Shown: positions 48,439 to 58,557 of the stretch, piece by piece
Numbering within the stretch: the stretch's first letter is position 1
How the letters are laid out: every line of letters begins with the position of its first letter
Source of the DNA: Lepidodermella squamata
Taxonomy: Eukaryota; Gastrotricha
Direction of reading: 5' to 3'
NCBI GenBank assembly: GCA_047495785.1
Contig: JBLDXI010000032.1
Coordinates: forward strand, 2,480,001-2,544,000
DNA: 64,000 nt
Notes under the pieces: model-generated
The model's database searches: none
The model's input: only the letters and a program-made list of their open reading frames with translations
What the model was told of the DNA's origin: nothing
Position numbers and translations under genes: made by a program

Positions 48439-49735
48439 AGCGTTTACGATCTTCAAAATTATGCAAAGTTTGTTTGTCATTTCTCATCTCTGTTTTATAT
48501 ATCTAAAGGTGAGGAAAAATTATTCCACTGTTTCGTTCACGTGAAGCGTTAATTTGTGGCAAATCTATACGCTATGTTCTCATTCAAGCAATGTTTTATA
48601 TGTGTGCGACATGAGCTGGTCAATTTGTTTCTATTGAGAGAAAAACCTCAATTTGATTGGATTAGACAGGCACGTTGTTACTATTTTCAATCCTCGAACT
48701 CGGCCCTGTGAAATTAGCGATTTCGTTAAATACTTACTGAGACACAAAAAATGAAAGTATCCATGTTTATGTTCGTTTCCGGCTGCCAATCTGATGCGCT
48801 AAAGTACCGCATTTCGTGATAAAATATTTGAAAATATTGCTCCTTGCTGGATATTTCGTTCGTCAAATGCTATCGTAAAATAAATTTCAGTGATAAATCG
48901 AGGAAAAAGCTAACATCACCTCGATACCGAACAAAAATGCTAAAAAATTCGATTGTTTTGTACTAATAATTCGCTGTAATTAATGGTTGATTATTTTCTT
49001 GTTTTGTTTGCCTTTTTGCAAGATTAAAAATTGAGGGCGTTAGGAAGATGATAATTAAAGATTGATTGATCGGTTTTAAGCTGCTACTACGAATCGTTTG
49101 AATTGATTTTGATTGAAACATGAAAATTGTATTATATGAAAATATGAATTAAAATGTTGTGTATTTGCGCCATGAATCACCCGTATCGAATCGACAGCTT
49201 TCGGATTTCCCACTCTCGAAACATCTGCTCTCTATCTATCTCCATGGTTTTCCTCATTTCATGTTTTTCGTTGGTTGAAGTGCCGTGAGATGTATCAATC
49301 ATCATCATCATCTTTCTCGAAGGTATATATAACACAATGCGACAGATATACAGCGAAATGGTTATGTTTTAATAAAAAGCAAAGGAATGACTCGTCGCTT
49401 GTTTACAACTTGACAATTTAAACAGTAAAATGATTAGGCAGCTTCGGTTTCAACTTGACGAAGTTTTTTTCACTCATTTTTTGTCCATGCTTTTCAATTT
49501 AGCCCATGTCCTACCCAATGAATCATTTTTGAGATTTCAGCCAAAATGTTGAGCTGCGCGTTTATATAGCGCCGTGTTATTTCCTGTTTATGACTGACGG
49601 TAACGTGAGTTCCACTATCTGATAGTATACCAAACGCTCAGGTGCATGAATTAATTAACTGAGGAGAGTTAGATATTACACAGTGCATGAGTTTCATCCG
49701 ATTCAACCAGTCAATTTTTAAACACAACAAGAGTT
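48439..49735. other. Spacer between the two TGN38-like genes
   Basis: About 1.3 kb, AT-rich, with a short CAT run near 49300. No gene supported; presumably the 3' untranslated region of copy 1 and the promoter of copy 2. Confidence 0.6.
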
Positions 49736-50666
49736 ATGTGGAAACAGCTTTTAATTTCTTTGATTTTCGGCCTCGCATCGGCCAATCCTGTCTCTGAAAA
49801 TGCGGATCTCGTAATGCTGCATAACGGGACCTCAGTGCACACTGAAAATTCAAGCCATGTAGGCACCACTCAAGCTCAACATGAGCTTAGCTCGACTGTA
49901 ATTACCTCAAGCACTACCCCGGAAATTACTACCACGACAGAATCATCAACATCGTCTCATATTTCAACAAAATCTGAGTTGGATTTGGAGTCGACCGTCC
50001 ATCACGTAGAAATTTACCCACTAAGCGATGCAGATCCGTTCAATGACACATGGCTTCTCACGCATCACTCCAGTAAGCCTGAGATGACAAATCCTAATAA
50101 CGACCAGGGTATGTTGAAAAAATAGATCATATGTCGAAATATGTCCAATTTTCTCAGGAGAGCCGGCTGATTTTGTGAGCATAAGGAAACTGACGCGGCA
50201 AATAGCCGATACCGGAATGGTTCAATTTTCTATCTGGCTGATTGTTGGCTTGTCAGTAGTGATGGTTTTATACACGATCTGGGCATACAGAGATAAGGTT
50301 GGCATTTAATTACAATAGAAGAACGTGACAAGACTGGAAACATTTGCGTTGTTACAGATAGCTGCATTGTTCCGCCGTTTTTGCTTGCCGTCGGACTGGC
50401 GCTCGATCACGAATACGCCGCGAGATTCAAACCTCAATTACCAGGCACTCACCGCTGAAGCGAGTGCGAGACCTGCGGCGACTGAAATGGATCGATTGCC
50501 TCTGACACGCAATATGGACGTTGATGACGAGGATGAGGACGATTTTTTCGGCGCTCTCAACACGCGAACGCCACTACGCGTGGGTGGAAATAACGCCGGC
50601 AGTAGTAGACCGGGCTCCACTGCCAACCACAGTGTTCTGAGTTCTGTAAAGAACTATGTTTTCTGA
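49736..50666 (+). CDS. TGN38/KCT2-like single-pass membrane protein, copy 2
   Basis: Exons 49736-50108, 50158-50297 and 50358-50666; 273 residues. Signal peptide (WKQLLISLIFGLASA), a shorter Ser/Thr-rich lumenal region with N-glycosylation sites (NGT, NSS, NDT), and a membrane helix (SIWLIVGLSVVMVLYTIWAY). The cytosolic tail has NYQALTA as YxxPhi signal, an acidic DVDDEDEDDFF cluster, and the terminal SVKNYVF. The three-exon layout, the intron just after the membrane helix (AK or DK before the junction) and the VKNYV ending are shared with copy 1, while the lumenal parts are unalike. A tandem duplicate with a fast-evolving lumenal domain is the simplest reading. Confidence 0.65.
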
Positions 50667-51365
50667 TTCTACGATACGCTCGAAATGGTGCTCTTAAAAG
50701 CCTTGCAAGTTTTCGGCAGCAAAGTTTATTGTAATGAAAAAACGAGTAAAAAATTCAGCTATCACTTAACGTCGGTTTTCTGCCTAAATGCGAAAAATGC
50801 CTACCTATAACATCAAGTATTGAAACTGTCAAATTCTAAGGAGTGATTGTGAAACTCAGAATCCAGGCTTCTAATACCGAAAAATCGCTGCTCGGGTTTG
50901 GTCGCACTTTTAAACCGAGTTCCAGGCCATAAAAAGAAAGACGCGAGAATCAATTGTCGATGCCTGGTATTCAGAGGTCAATTCAACTTTCGATATGCGA
51001 TGTGAAATTTTAGCCTCTTGTTTTGCATTTTGCATCATTTTGTGTTGGTATCGTAAAATCGACAATTATCAGCACATAAAAACGCTCAATTTTAACAAAA
51101 ATCAAGCAAATTTTCGAAAAATCGTGAAGGCTCTCCCAAAACTTTCAACGTCGGTTTCTTAGCGCCGAGTCATCGAGGAAGCAGGAGCTTAAAAATGATG
51201 CGCATTGATAATAATGATACTGCCCGAACCTGTGCGAAATCCCGCAAGTTTATTTGTCGAAAACTCATGTCAATGAAAGAAGCAAAAAAGTCACCAACAT
51301 CGTGTCATTAGACTCACAGATCGGGTGTTTTAGAGCTAAATCACAAGAGACACTAGTAAATGGTG
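50667..51365. other. Convergent spacer containing a duplicated segment
   Basis: Lies between the convergent ends of TGN38-like copy 2 and the protease-like gene. Its right half (about 51100-51300) is copy A of a repeat found again at 52880-53700. No gene is supported. Confidence 0.6.
51100..51300. repeat. Dispersed repeat, copy A (uninterrupted)
   Basis: Shares TTTTCGAAAAATCG followed by GGCTC, then CCCAAAACTT, TCTTAGCGCC and TTAAAAATGATGCGCATTGAT with the sequence near 52880-52909 and 53566-53700. In this copy the two halves are contiguous, so it represents the state before the hAT-type element inserted into copy B. Confidence 0.7.
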
Positions 51366-52073
51366 TCACAATCCTCTCTCAAAGCCCGGAAGTCCATTTC
51401 CAAGAAGAAAATCGTGAATACGACTTGCCGTTTCAATGCGAACATAATTATTCGCAACATCAGCTGAGCCTTGAACCACTCCCACAACTGAGCCGCGGAT
51501 GTTAGCAACTGGTGAGCCGGCAAATCCAGGGTCGGCATATGCGGCAATGGTACCAATCGTTTCGTCCACACTCATCGTGGACACGTGACCAGTCGACGCA
51601 AATATTCCCTCTGAAGTGGGACAAAAGCCGAGAACATAAACTTTATCGCCTAGTCCACAAACACTTCCACCAAATGAGGCAGTCGGTGTTCTAGTTCCAC
51701 GAAAAACGGCTATATCAGGCTTTGGAATATGCGCAGCAGGTGTAGTCGCTGTGGTAGTGGGAGCTGCGACGAACTGAACTGGCTCAGTGAATCCATCGGA
51801 AAAGTATGTAACTTCGAATTCGAAATCGGAGGGTGATCGAAAAGGCGAAGTCAAGACAGATGGGTTATCTAATAAGATGTGACCAGCGGAAAGCAGTAGT
51901 GGACCAGATTTGTGGTACATGAAACAGGACATTGTAGCAACCGCAGAAGTCTTCTTGTCGATTCGACGCAGCTTTCCAACGAACGGCATCATTCGATTCC
52001 ATAGGCTTTTATCCTTATCTTGCTCAATAGATGCAAACGATGAAAACGTTAAATTAAATGCTTTAGTTGCCAT
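51366..52073 (-). CDS. Trypsin-fold protein lacking the catalytic serine
   Basis: Single-exon frame of 235 residues without a signal peptide. Chymotrypsin-type landmarks are visible: LLLSAGHIL with a likely catalytic His at 65, PDIAVFRG with a likely Asp at 120, then GLGDKVYVLGF and an oxyanion-like DPGFAGSPV at 181-189. In active relatives that last motif is GxSGxP with the nucleophile Ser; here residue 185 is Ala. Either it is a pseudoprotease or the annotation of the fold is wrong. The overall motif order is like trypsin-like peptidases of the HtrA/TYSND1 type, but I cannot assign a subfamily. CTTATTTAG ends 3 bases before the ATG, so the 5' end is probably spliced. Confidence 0.5.
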   Translation of the reverse strand: MATKAFNLTFSSFASIEQDKDKSLWNRMMPFVGKLRRIDKKTSAVATMSCFMYHKSGPLLLSAGHILLDNPSVLTSPFRSPSDFEFEVTYFSDGFTEPVQFVAAPTTTATTPAAHIPKPDIAVFRGTRTPTASFGGSVCGLGDKVYVLGFCPTSEGIFASTGHVSTMSVDETIGTIAAYADPGFAGSPVANIRGSVVGVVQGSADVANNYVRIETASRIHDFLLGNGLPGFERGL

Positions 52074-52211
52074 TTCCTAAATAAGTAACAGAAATAACAG
52101 AAAATGAGACAGTAAGCAACATTTTTAGGTTTAGGCTCGATCAGAACATTTTTGAATTCAGACTTGAATGAATTTTTTTCTAAAACACTTAAATTTTAGC
52201 GAAAATTGGCT

Positions 52212-52866
52212 GTCTTTTTTCATTTTGCCAAACATCTTTTTCTATCTAACCAAAATTTGTATCTGTTAATTGTTAAATCTAGTGTAAATTCGCAATAAAT
52301 CTTTTTTCATCTTGCCAACGTCTTCTTTCATCTTGCCAACATGTTTATCAATATACTAAGTAAATTAAACACATTTTTAATCGGGCAATATTCCTTCCAT
52401 GGTTTCCTTTCAATCTAGCTCCTCGGGAGATTTTCAGCGACCATTGGTAGTACGGCGGCCACGGTCTAAGACTACGCTCCGCAACGCGACCATAACTGCG
52501 TCGTGCGGTACCGGGCGGCCGTACTATCCTTGGTCGATTCGAAGTTCCTAAAGAACAGGCCTAAATCAGCGGATGGGCTTGGCTTGAGGAACCGAATCGT
52601 GAGATTGATTTTCTCGACTACCCTAAGCGTACTGACCACTTGGGTGGTAGGCTATTGAAGATTTCGTAGTGAGACGCGTGGTCGCAAAAAAAACAATTGA
52701 AACACGTGGCAAGATGAAAAAAGATGTTGGCAAGATACAAAAAGACATTGGCAAGATGAAAAAAAGATTTTTCGTATTTTTCACGCGAGAAAATGCTAGT
52801 TAGATGAATAAAGATGGAAATTTTCAGTTAGATAGAAAAAGACATTTGGCAAGATGAAAAAAGATT
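52212..52866. mobile_element. Foldback (MITE-like) element with long terminal inverted repeats
   Basis: The left end (GTCTTTTTTCATTTTGCCAA, then TCTTTTTCTATCTAAC near 52212-52256) matches the reverse complement of the right end (GATAGAAAAAGACATTTGGC and AAGATGAAAAAAGATT near 52831-52866). Inside each arm the motif CATCTTGCCAA recurs several times. Arms are roughly 130-160 bases, imperfect. A GC-richer core (52420-52680) separates them. No coding capacity, so it would be nonautonomous. I could not fix exact ends or a target duplication. Confidence 0.65.
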
Positions 52867-52909
52867 AACCCCAAAAATTAGGCATATTTTCGAAAAATCG
52901 CGATGGCTC

Positions 52910-53557
52910 CAGTGTGGAATAACGTGGTGAGGATGGTGGATACGGTACCCGGCAGTTGGCCCTTTTTAGCCCATACCCGCCTTGAGACTAATATAATGAC
53001 TATTAGTCTCAAGGTACCCGCCGGGTATGACCGCAGTACAAGCAAAATAGTTGGGAACGTCAACCATTGTTTACAGTTTACAGCCAATCAAAGCATTTCT
53101 CGCACTGACTCCCTTTCAAACGCAGCTCGCAGCTGATTAGCCGGCACTAATAACTTCAGAGAGTGTGGCAGCGCACTAATGCTACATGATATACTGCGCG
53201 CGCCCGCTTCGAGCGTGCTCACGCAGTACGCCAGTCATCGCCAATTGCGAGCGAACGCAGTGCGCGATTGCGCGCGCGCCAGTAATGGAAAACGGGAATT
53301 TCTGTTAGCCGAATTTGTAATTTTCCAAGCAAAATGTTAAAAAATTCCTCAAGGAAAATGTCATGACTTTCCAAAATTTCCGGCGTGCCAAGCACGCCAT
53401 CATTGCATGTATTTCTAGCGCTTAGTTTCACACCACTTTGGAATAAGTTTTAGAAATGGAATAACCCATGCGAGCGATGCGGAACATCGCAAGCGCAATT
53501 TTTTTAAGATTTTTTTAACTCATACCCGGCAGTTGAAAGTTTCTATATTCCACACTG
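52910..53557. mobile_element. hAT-type nonautonomous DNA transposon
   Basis: Termini are CAGTGTGGAATA at 52910 and TATTCCACACTG ending at 53557, a perfect 12-base inverted repeat. The flanks are GATGGCTC on both sides (52902-52909 and 53558-53565), an 8-base target duplication. Ends beginning CAG with 8-base duplications are typical of hAT transposons. The 648-base interior has no transposase. Subterminal CCGGCAGTTG occurs near both ends, and a hairpin lies inside. The empty site is preserved in the paralogous repeat at 51100-51300. Confidence 0.85.
52981..53013. repeat. Perfect inverted repeat inside the hAT-type element
   Basis: CTTGAGACTAATA, a 7-base spacer, then TATTAGTCTCAAG: a 13-base perfect stem. 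Flanking ACCCGC copies and GGGTATG extend the symmetry partly. Confidence 0.9.
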
Positions 53558-53868
53558 GATGGCTCGCCCAAAACTTCTCAGTGCCGGTCTCTTAGCGCCA
53601 AATCATCCAGAAAATAGGCGCTTAAAAATGATGCGCATTGATATTAACGATACTGCTTGAACATGAGCGAAATCCTACTTTTTGTTGGAAACTCATTTCA
53701 ATGAAAAAAGCAAACGAATTTGAGGCTTCACTATCAGTTTATTAAAAGTTATCCGCGTAATATGAAAGCTGCAACATCGAAAGAGATTTGAGCACGAGAT
53801 ATGAGAAAAAACAACGGAATAGGTTATGTCATCACTAAACAATATCATCGTCAAATTTAAGCTGTTCA

Positions 53869-56800
53869 TCAGTTCCAATTGGCGATTCGAGGTCGGGCAT
53901 TCAGAATTTCTGCCTCAACGCTACGTTTCATTGAAAATCTAGCATTGTCCATCGGATCACGATTCCTGACGTCCCTCGCGTAGATATTAGCACCCGCATT
54001 GATCAGCGCTCGAGCCGTCACGCCGTTTCCAGGCCCCCGAAACGCACACATGTGCAACGGCGTCCGCCGCGCGTTGTTCACCGCATTGACATCCGCGCCA
54101 TGTTGCAAAAGCAGCTGTACTATGTCCACATTTCCACTCCCACTAGCGTTGTGAAGCGGCGTTCCACCAGTTTTACCATCCCGAGCTCGAACATTAGCGC
54201 CATGTTGGATCAACAGCTCTGCAACTGCGAAATGTCCGTAATGTGCGGCGAAATGAAGCGGGGTTTGTCGAAACATCGAATCATGCAACTCAGTATTCGC
54301 CCCACGAGCTAGCAACGCCCTAGCCGCTGCTGTCTTACCCTTCTGAGCTGCTATATGAAGAGCCGTTTTGTTATGCTGGCCGAACTCGTTCACAAGAGCT
54401 CGGTTATCAAGCAGCAACGTGACCAAATTCGGGTTGTTCGTTATTGTGGCAATATGTAACGCGGTGTGTTGTTCGGCGTTTTTCAAGGCGGTATTCGCGC
54501 CGTGACGTAGCAAAGCTCGAACAGCCTCGATATGGCCGAGCAGGGTGGCACGATGAATGGCGTAGTCCCGGTTCTGGTCTCGCGTTTCGTTCACGATTCT
54601 TCGCCCATGCTGCGCGACTAGTCTATCGATAGCAGCCACGTCGTTTCGATCGGCGGCTGCGATCAGCTGATTGACGGCTACGTTCAAATCTGCGACGGGT
54701 TGAGCTGGTCCGAGAACAACGACCGGCGTACCGTTTGGCCGATTCGGGGCACGCCGTTGAACGAGAACGGGTGTTTTTGGCGCAGAGACTGTTAGCGTGG
54801 CGAGGGTAGCATTGACGACGGCTAACGGGTCGACAGGGTCCGATGAGCTTTGCTTGGAATTACCGGCCAATCGGGCGGTTTTCTGCCGTTCCAAAGCTGC
54901 TTTGGCTTCGGCCTAAAAATACATTAGAAATTGAGATACATGTTGAATGCTGCGCAATTTAAAGAGGGTCGGTCGATTTTCTCGACTCCTCGATTTCTTA
55001 GACACTCCCAGTTATTTAAAGGTGCAACGATCATCGGCTGTTTGTTCACTTCAAACAAGCTGTTATCCGGTGGATTCAACAGAACGGTCTGATTGCGAAC
55101 TAACTCGACAAAAACTCAGTTGGCCAAGCGACTCATGGCGCTGCCTTTGGTGCCAGCTCGTAAGGTGGCTAATGCGCTCCAGATCATCAAGTATTCTGCT
55201 CCAGCCCAAGATCGTGATCGTTGGTCTCGCTTTCTCGCTTACTTCGAGAGACCTCGTTTTACCACGCTCAGGCCAGCTTTCTGGAGCCGTCTCCACCGTA
55301 GAAATGCGGGCTAACAACCACGTCGAGGGCTGCATTATCGAACAGTTTGTAGCAAGCTAGTTGTGAGAATGAGGTGGAAAATGATCATGAAACATATGTA
55401 TGCAACTACGTCTCTGGTCATTGGTTCAATGTAAACTTTATTCATCGTCTGTCAGTTTTTTCTTTGCCGCGTGTCGGGTTGACAACCGTCACGGTTTCCG
55501 ACCATGCAGCGCTACAATGGCTCGTCTCACATATGGAACCGTCGCAAAAGGATGCAGCGCTGGATTTCGGTTTCGCAAAAATGTAAACGAAAATTGTGTA
55601 GTTAGAAAACTAACAGCTAGTCATTGGCAACTCGAAGACGAGGATAGGCGAACGATAGGTGAGGCGAACGAAGTGAGAGCGGAGAGAACCCACGAAAAAC
55701 CTCTAATTCCTGCGTTTTCTAGCAATACAATTTTCGCGAGTTCCAATTTCAATTTCTATTCAGTTTTCACCAAACAGGCCACTCATCTTGAACAAACTTT
55801 AACACTCGACTTCATCTGAACAAATTACGTCTTTCGACAAGCGGATTGATGTGAATATCCTTTAGACCCTATTAGACCCTTAGAACTTCGAAATGTACTA
55901 TTACGTAGGTATGTAAAACCAATCCATTTCGAAGCTCACCAATCTGGGGTTTCCCCATTGAATAAACCAAGAGTTGAAAAGCCAATAGCAGCTTTCTTTC
56001 AGTGAAACAAGCCAATCACTTATCAACTTACATCGATTCTTTTGATTCTTTCAGCATCCTCGGCAGCTGGGTCAATCCACAGCGAGCATTTCCGGCACTG
56101 GTCGCACGGCTCGCCAGGGTTTCGGGGGTGTTGGCAAAAGTGATCGTATCCAATGAAAGGTTCGCGGCAAACGTAACACATAGTCGCCTTACAGCTGCAT
56201 GTCATTTTATTACAGCCCTCATTTTTCACCAACGGCGTACGGCATTTCGGACACGGTCGAACCAGCTCGGCGGTCATGCGCTCTTCGAAAAGTTGACGAA
56301 TTTTAGTTTCATCTGTCGTTTCCAATTCTTCACAGCTTTTTCCACGATGTTCGGCTGTCCAAGGCTGTTGGCAACGTCGGCAGCTCGCATGTTTGCAAAC
56401 TACACATTCCAGCACTTGAACACTGCTTTCCAACTCGAACACAGTCTGGCACTTGGGGCATCTAAACAAAATAAATAAAAAATCTTAATGCTCTAAATTT
56501 TGAAATTTCACCGAACAATATCAGCAAGATCGGCTTGATTAATGTTGGCCATCGCAATTCTTTCGTCGAGTTTTTCCATCAATTCATTAGGCAGGCGCTG
56601 GGTCAGTACATCTGGACATCAATGATTCATTTTAAATTGTTAAATTTCGAAAAATTGAGCATACTTTGAGAAAAAGGTGCCGTGCATTCATTTTCCATGC
56701 ATTCAAGATAGCCCTTGTGGAAAATAAAATAAAAAATTGCGCAACTTTTCAGTTTCAAATTACCTGTTTAACACCATCTTGGATTTTAGCGTTAACGTAT

Positions 56801-57898
56801 TCAATCAGGCAAGATTGGCAGTAGATGTGTCCTTCGACACAAGTAACAAGCGCATCGACCGTGACTTCATCATCGCATATCAAACAATGCACAGGTTTAC
56901 TCTCCGATTTTGCCGTTCGCAATTTTGCCAACTCAGTAGCAAGACGTGGGTGAGTAACATTTATCGGAACTAACGAAACTTTTCTCACGACTTTCAATAG
57001 CTCGTACTTATTTTCTGAAAAAGAACATAATTAAACAAATCCACCTTAATATTCGCCAATTCACCTCCATTGATTATATGAGTACGCCCCTTCGCTTTTG
57101 TCAAAACCTGATCGAGCCTTCGAGGGTACTGCGGGTGAACAGGGTCAATAGCGCCTAAATTAACATCTTCCTCAGCAAGTTGCGACGAGATCAAACTGAG
57201 TAAAAATGTCCGCGTAGCAGAATACTCTTTGTTATTCAACTTGAAAGCACTTTTGATGGCGTTGACGAAAAACCAACGGAATTCGTTATTCAATAATTGC
57301 ATCGTCTCCGCCTCGTAAACCTCGGGCAGATAATTTGGGTCGTCCATGTCCATGCTATCAGAACAGCCGGGCGAAGTCGTGAATACCGATGATCTCAAGC
57401 CAGGCTCCGCAGTTGCGGGTCGATCCAAGCCCAAATCACCACCTCCCGCCGCGATGGGAAGTAGCGAATTTTCATCAGGCGGATGGAGATTGATTGTTGG
57501 GAATCGGTCTTGTAAATTTTCAATGGCACTCATAGCCCGACGAGGGGCGTGTTTCGGATAATTCGGTGTCATAAATATTCGTTCGAGAATCAATTGAACC
57601 ATTTGGAAAGTTATATCTGGATTGTAATTTTCGTTGGTTTCAACCGGCAAGTCAAGTCCTTCGCTATCATCCAACTCATTTTCGGGTATAGGAGGCGGCA
57701 AAGCTGGGATGTTTAGGAAACGCTTCCGATTAGCAGCCACCTCACTCTGCTGCTTCATGACATCGGCTACTAGAGCGCTTAGAAATTTCCGATTACAATC
57801 TGGAATTACTTCCAGCTAACAATTATACCATTAAAATCAAATCAAATTAAAATTTTGAATTATCTTACCGCCGCATTGAAAATTTGAATAGCGGACAT
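53869..57898 (-). CDS. RNF216-like RBR ubiquitin ligase with C-terminal ankyrin repeats, gene 1
   Basis: Seven exons: 57869-57898, 57065-57815, 56764-57014, 56665-56713, 56512-56611, 56032-56461 and 53869-54912; 884 residues. Exon 1 is only 10 codons (MSAIQIFNAA) and leads into LEVIPDCNRKFLSALV, the N-terminal domain shared by the array. RING1: CLICDDEV...CVEGHIYCQSC. IBR and RING2: CPKCQTVFEL...CVVCKHASCRRC, then CPKCRTPLVKNEGCNKMTCSC with the likely catalytic Cys in NEGCNKM. YDHFCQHPRNPGEPC and KCSLW are typical of RNF216 (TRIAD3). About seven ankyrin repeats follow (ALHIAAQKGK, PLHFAAHYGH, PLHNASGSGN). RBR ligases pass ubiquitin through a thioester on RING2. Intron 6 is about 1.1 kb and holds nothing I can assign. 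Confidence 0.87.
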
Positions 57899-58557
57899 AG
57901 AGATTAATGCATAAGGTTTAAGTAATGCCTATAATTTAAAAATTGGAAAATGAATGCTATTGCTGAGTTTATTTTATTCCCCACAAGCGACGAGTACCAA
58001 ACAGATAATAAACAAAAATGAACTTGATCAACAAAAGCTGTTCATGATTGATAGCGAATAGACTTTAGAGAAGCGATTTCTGCATTAATTTACTATTTTT
58101 CAACTTTAAATTTACAACTTCATCTCACAAAAATCCCCAAAGTTCCTCGCGGATTGATTTCAAGCACAGAACACGTAAATTATGGCGTCTTGGTCCCGTT
58201 TTGAGCCGGTTAGCTAAGTAATGCCGAAATCGCTTATCGGTCTATACAAAACAGCAACACGAGTTTAGAATAAGCTAATCGACAATTTTCCGAATAAGAA
58301 CAGACGGAACACAATTCGTGTGAAAAATGCTTCTCAACGATAAAAGAAGCAAGCCATTCTCGTTTAAAAGCGCGATTACAAGAATACAGAGTTTCGTTGA
58401 CTGTTATACACGATGTATAAATGCTTGTGTTAGATAAATTGATTAAAATAAGATATCAGATGACTGAAAAACGACTGGATTCATTAGCAGGTATTTCACC
58501 AAAGTACTGGTGCCTCGGTAAGACATTTCCATGACATTGCTTGTTGAGAAAAATTCA
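57899..58557. other. Spacer between RBR-ankyrin genes 1 and 2
   Basis: About 660 bases, AT-rich, no coding frame supported; it should contain the promoter or leader of gene 1 and the 3' untranslated region of gene 2. Confidence 0.6.

Larger units (their letters stand above)
52880..53700. repeat. Dispersed repeat, copy B, split by an insertion
   Basis: The parts 52880-52909 and 53566-53700 together correspond to 51100-51300. Between them sits a 648-base element with inverted ends and a duplicated 8-base flank. The split copy runs to near the 3' end of the RBR-ankyrin gene 1. Confidence 0.7.
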
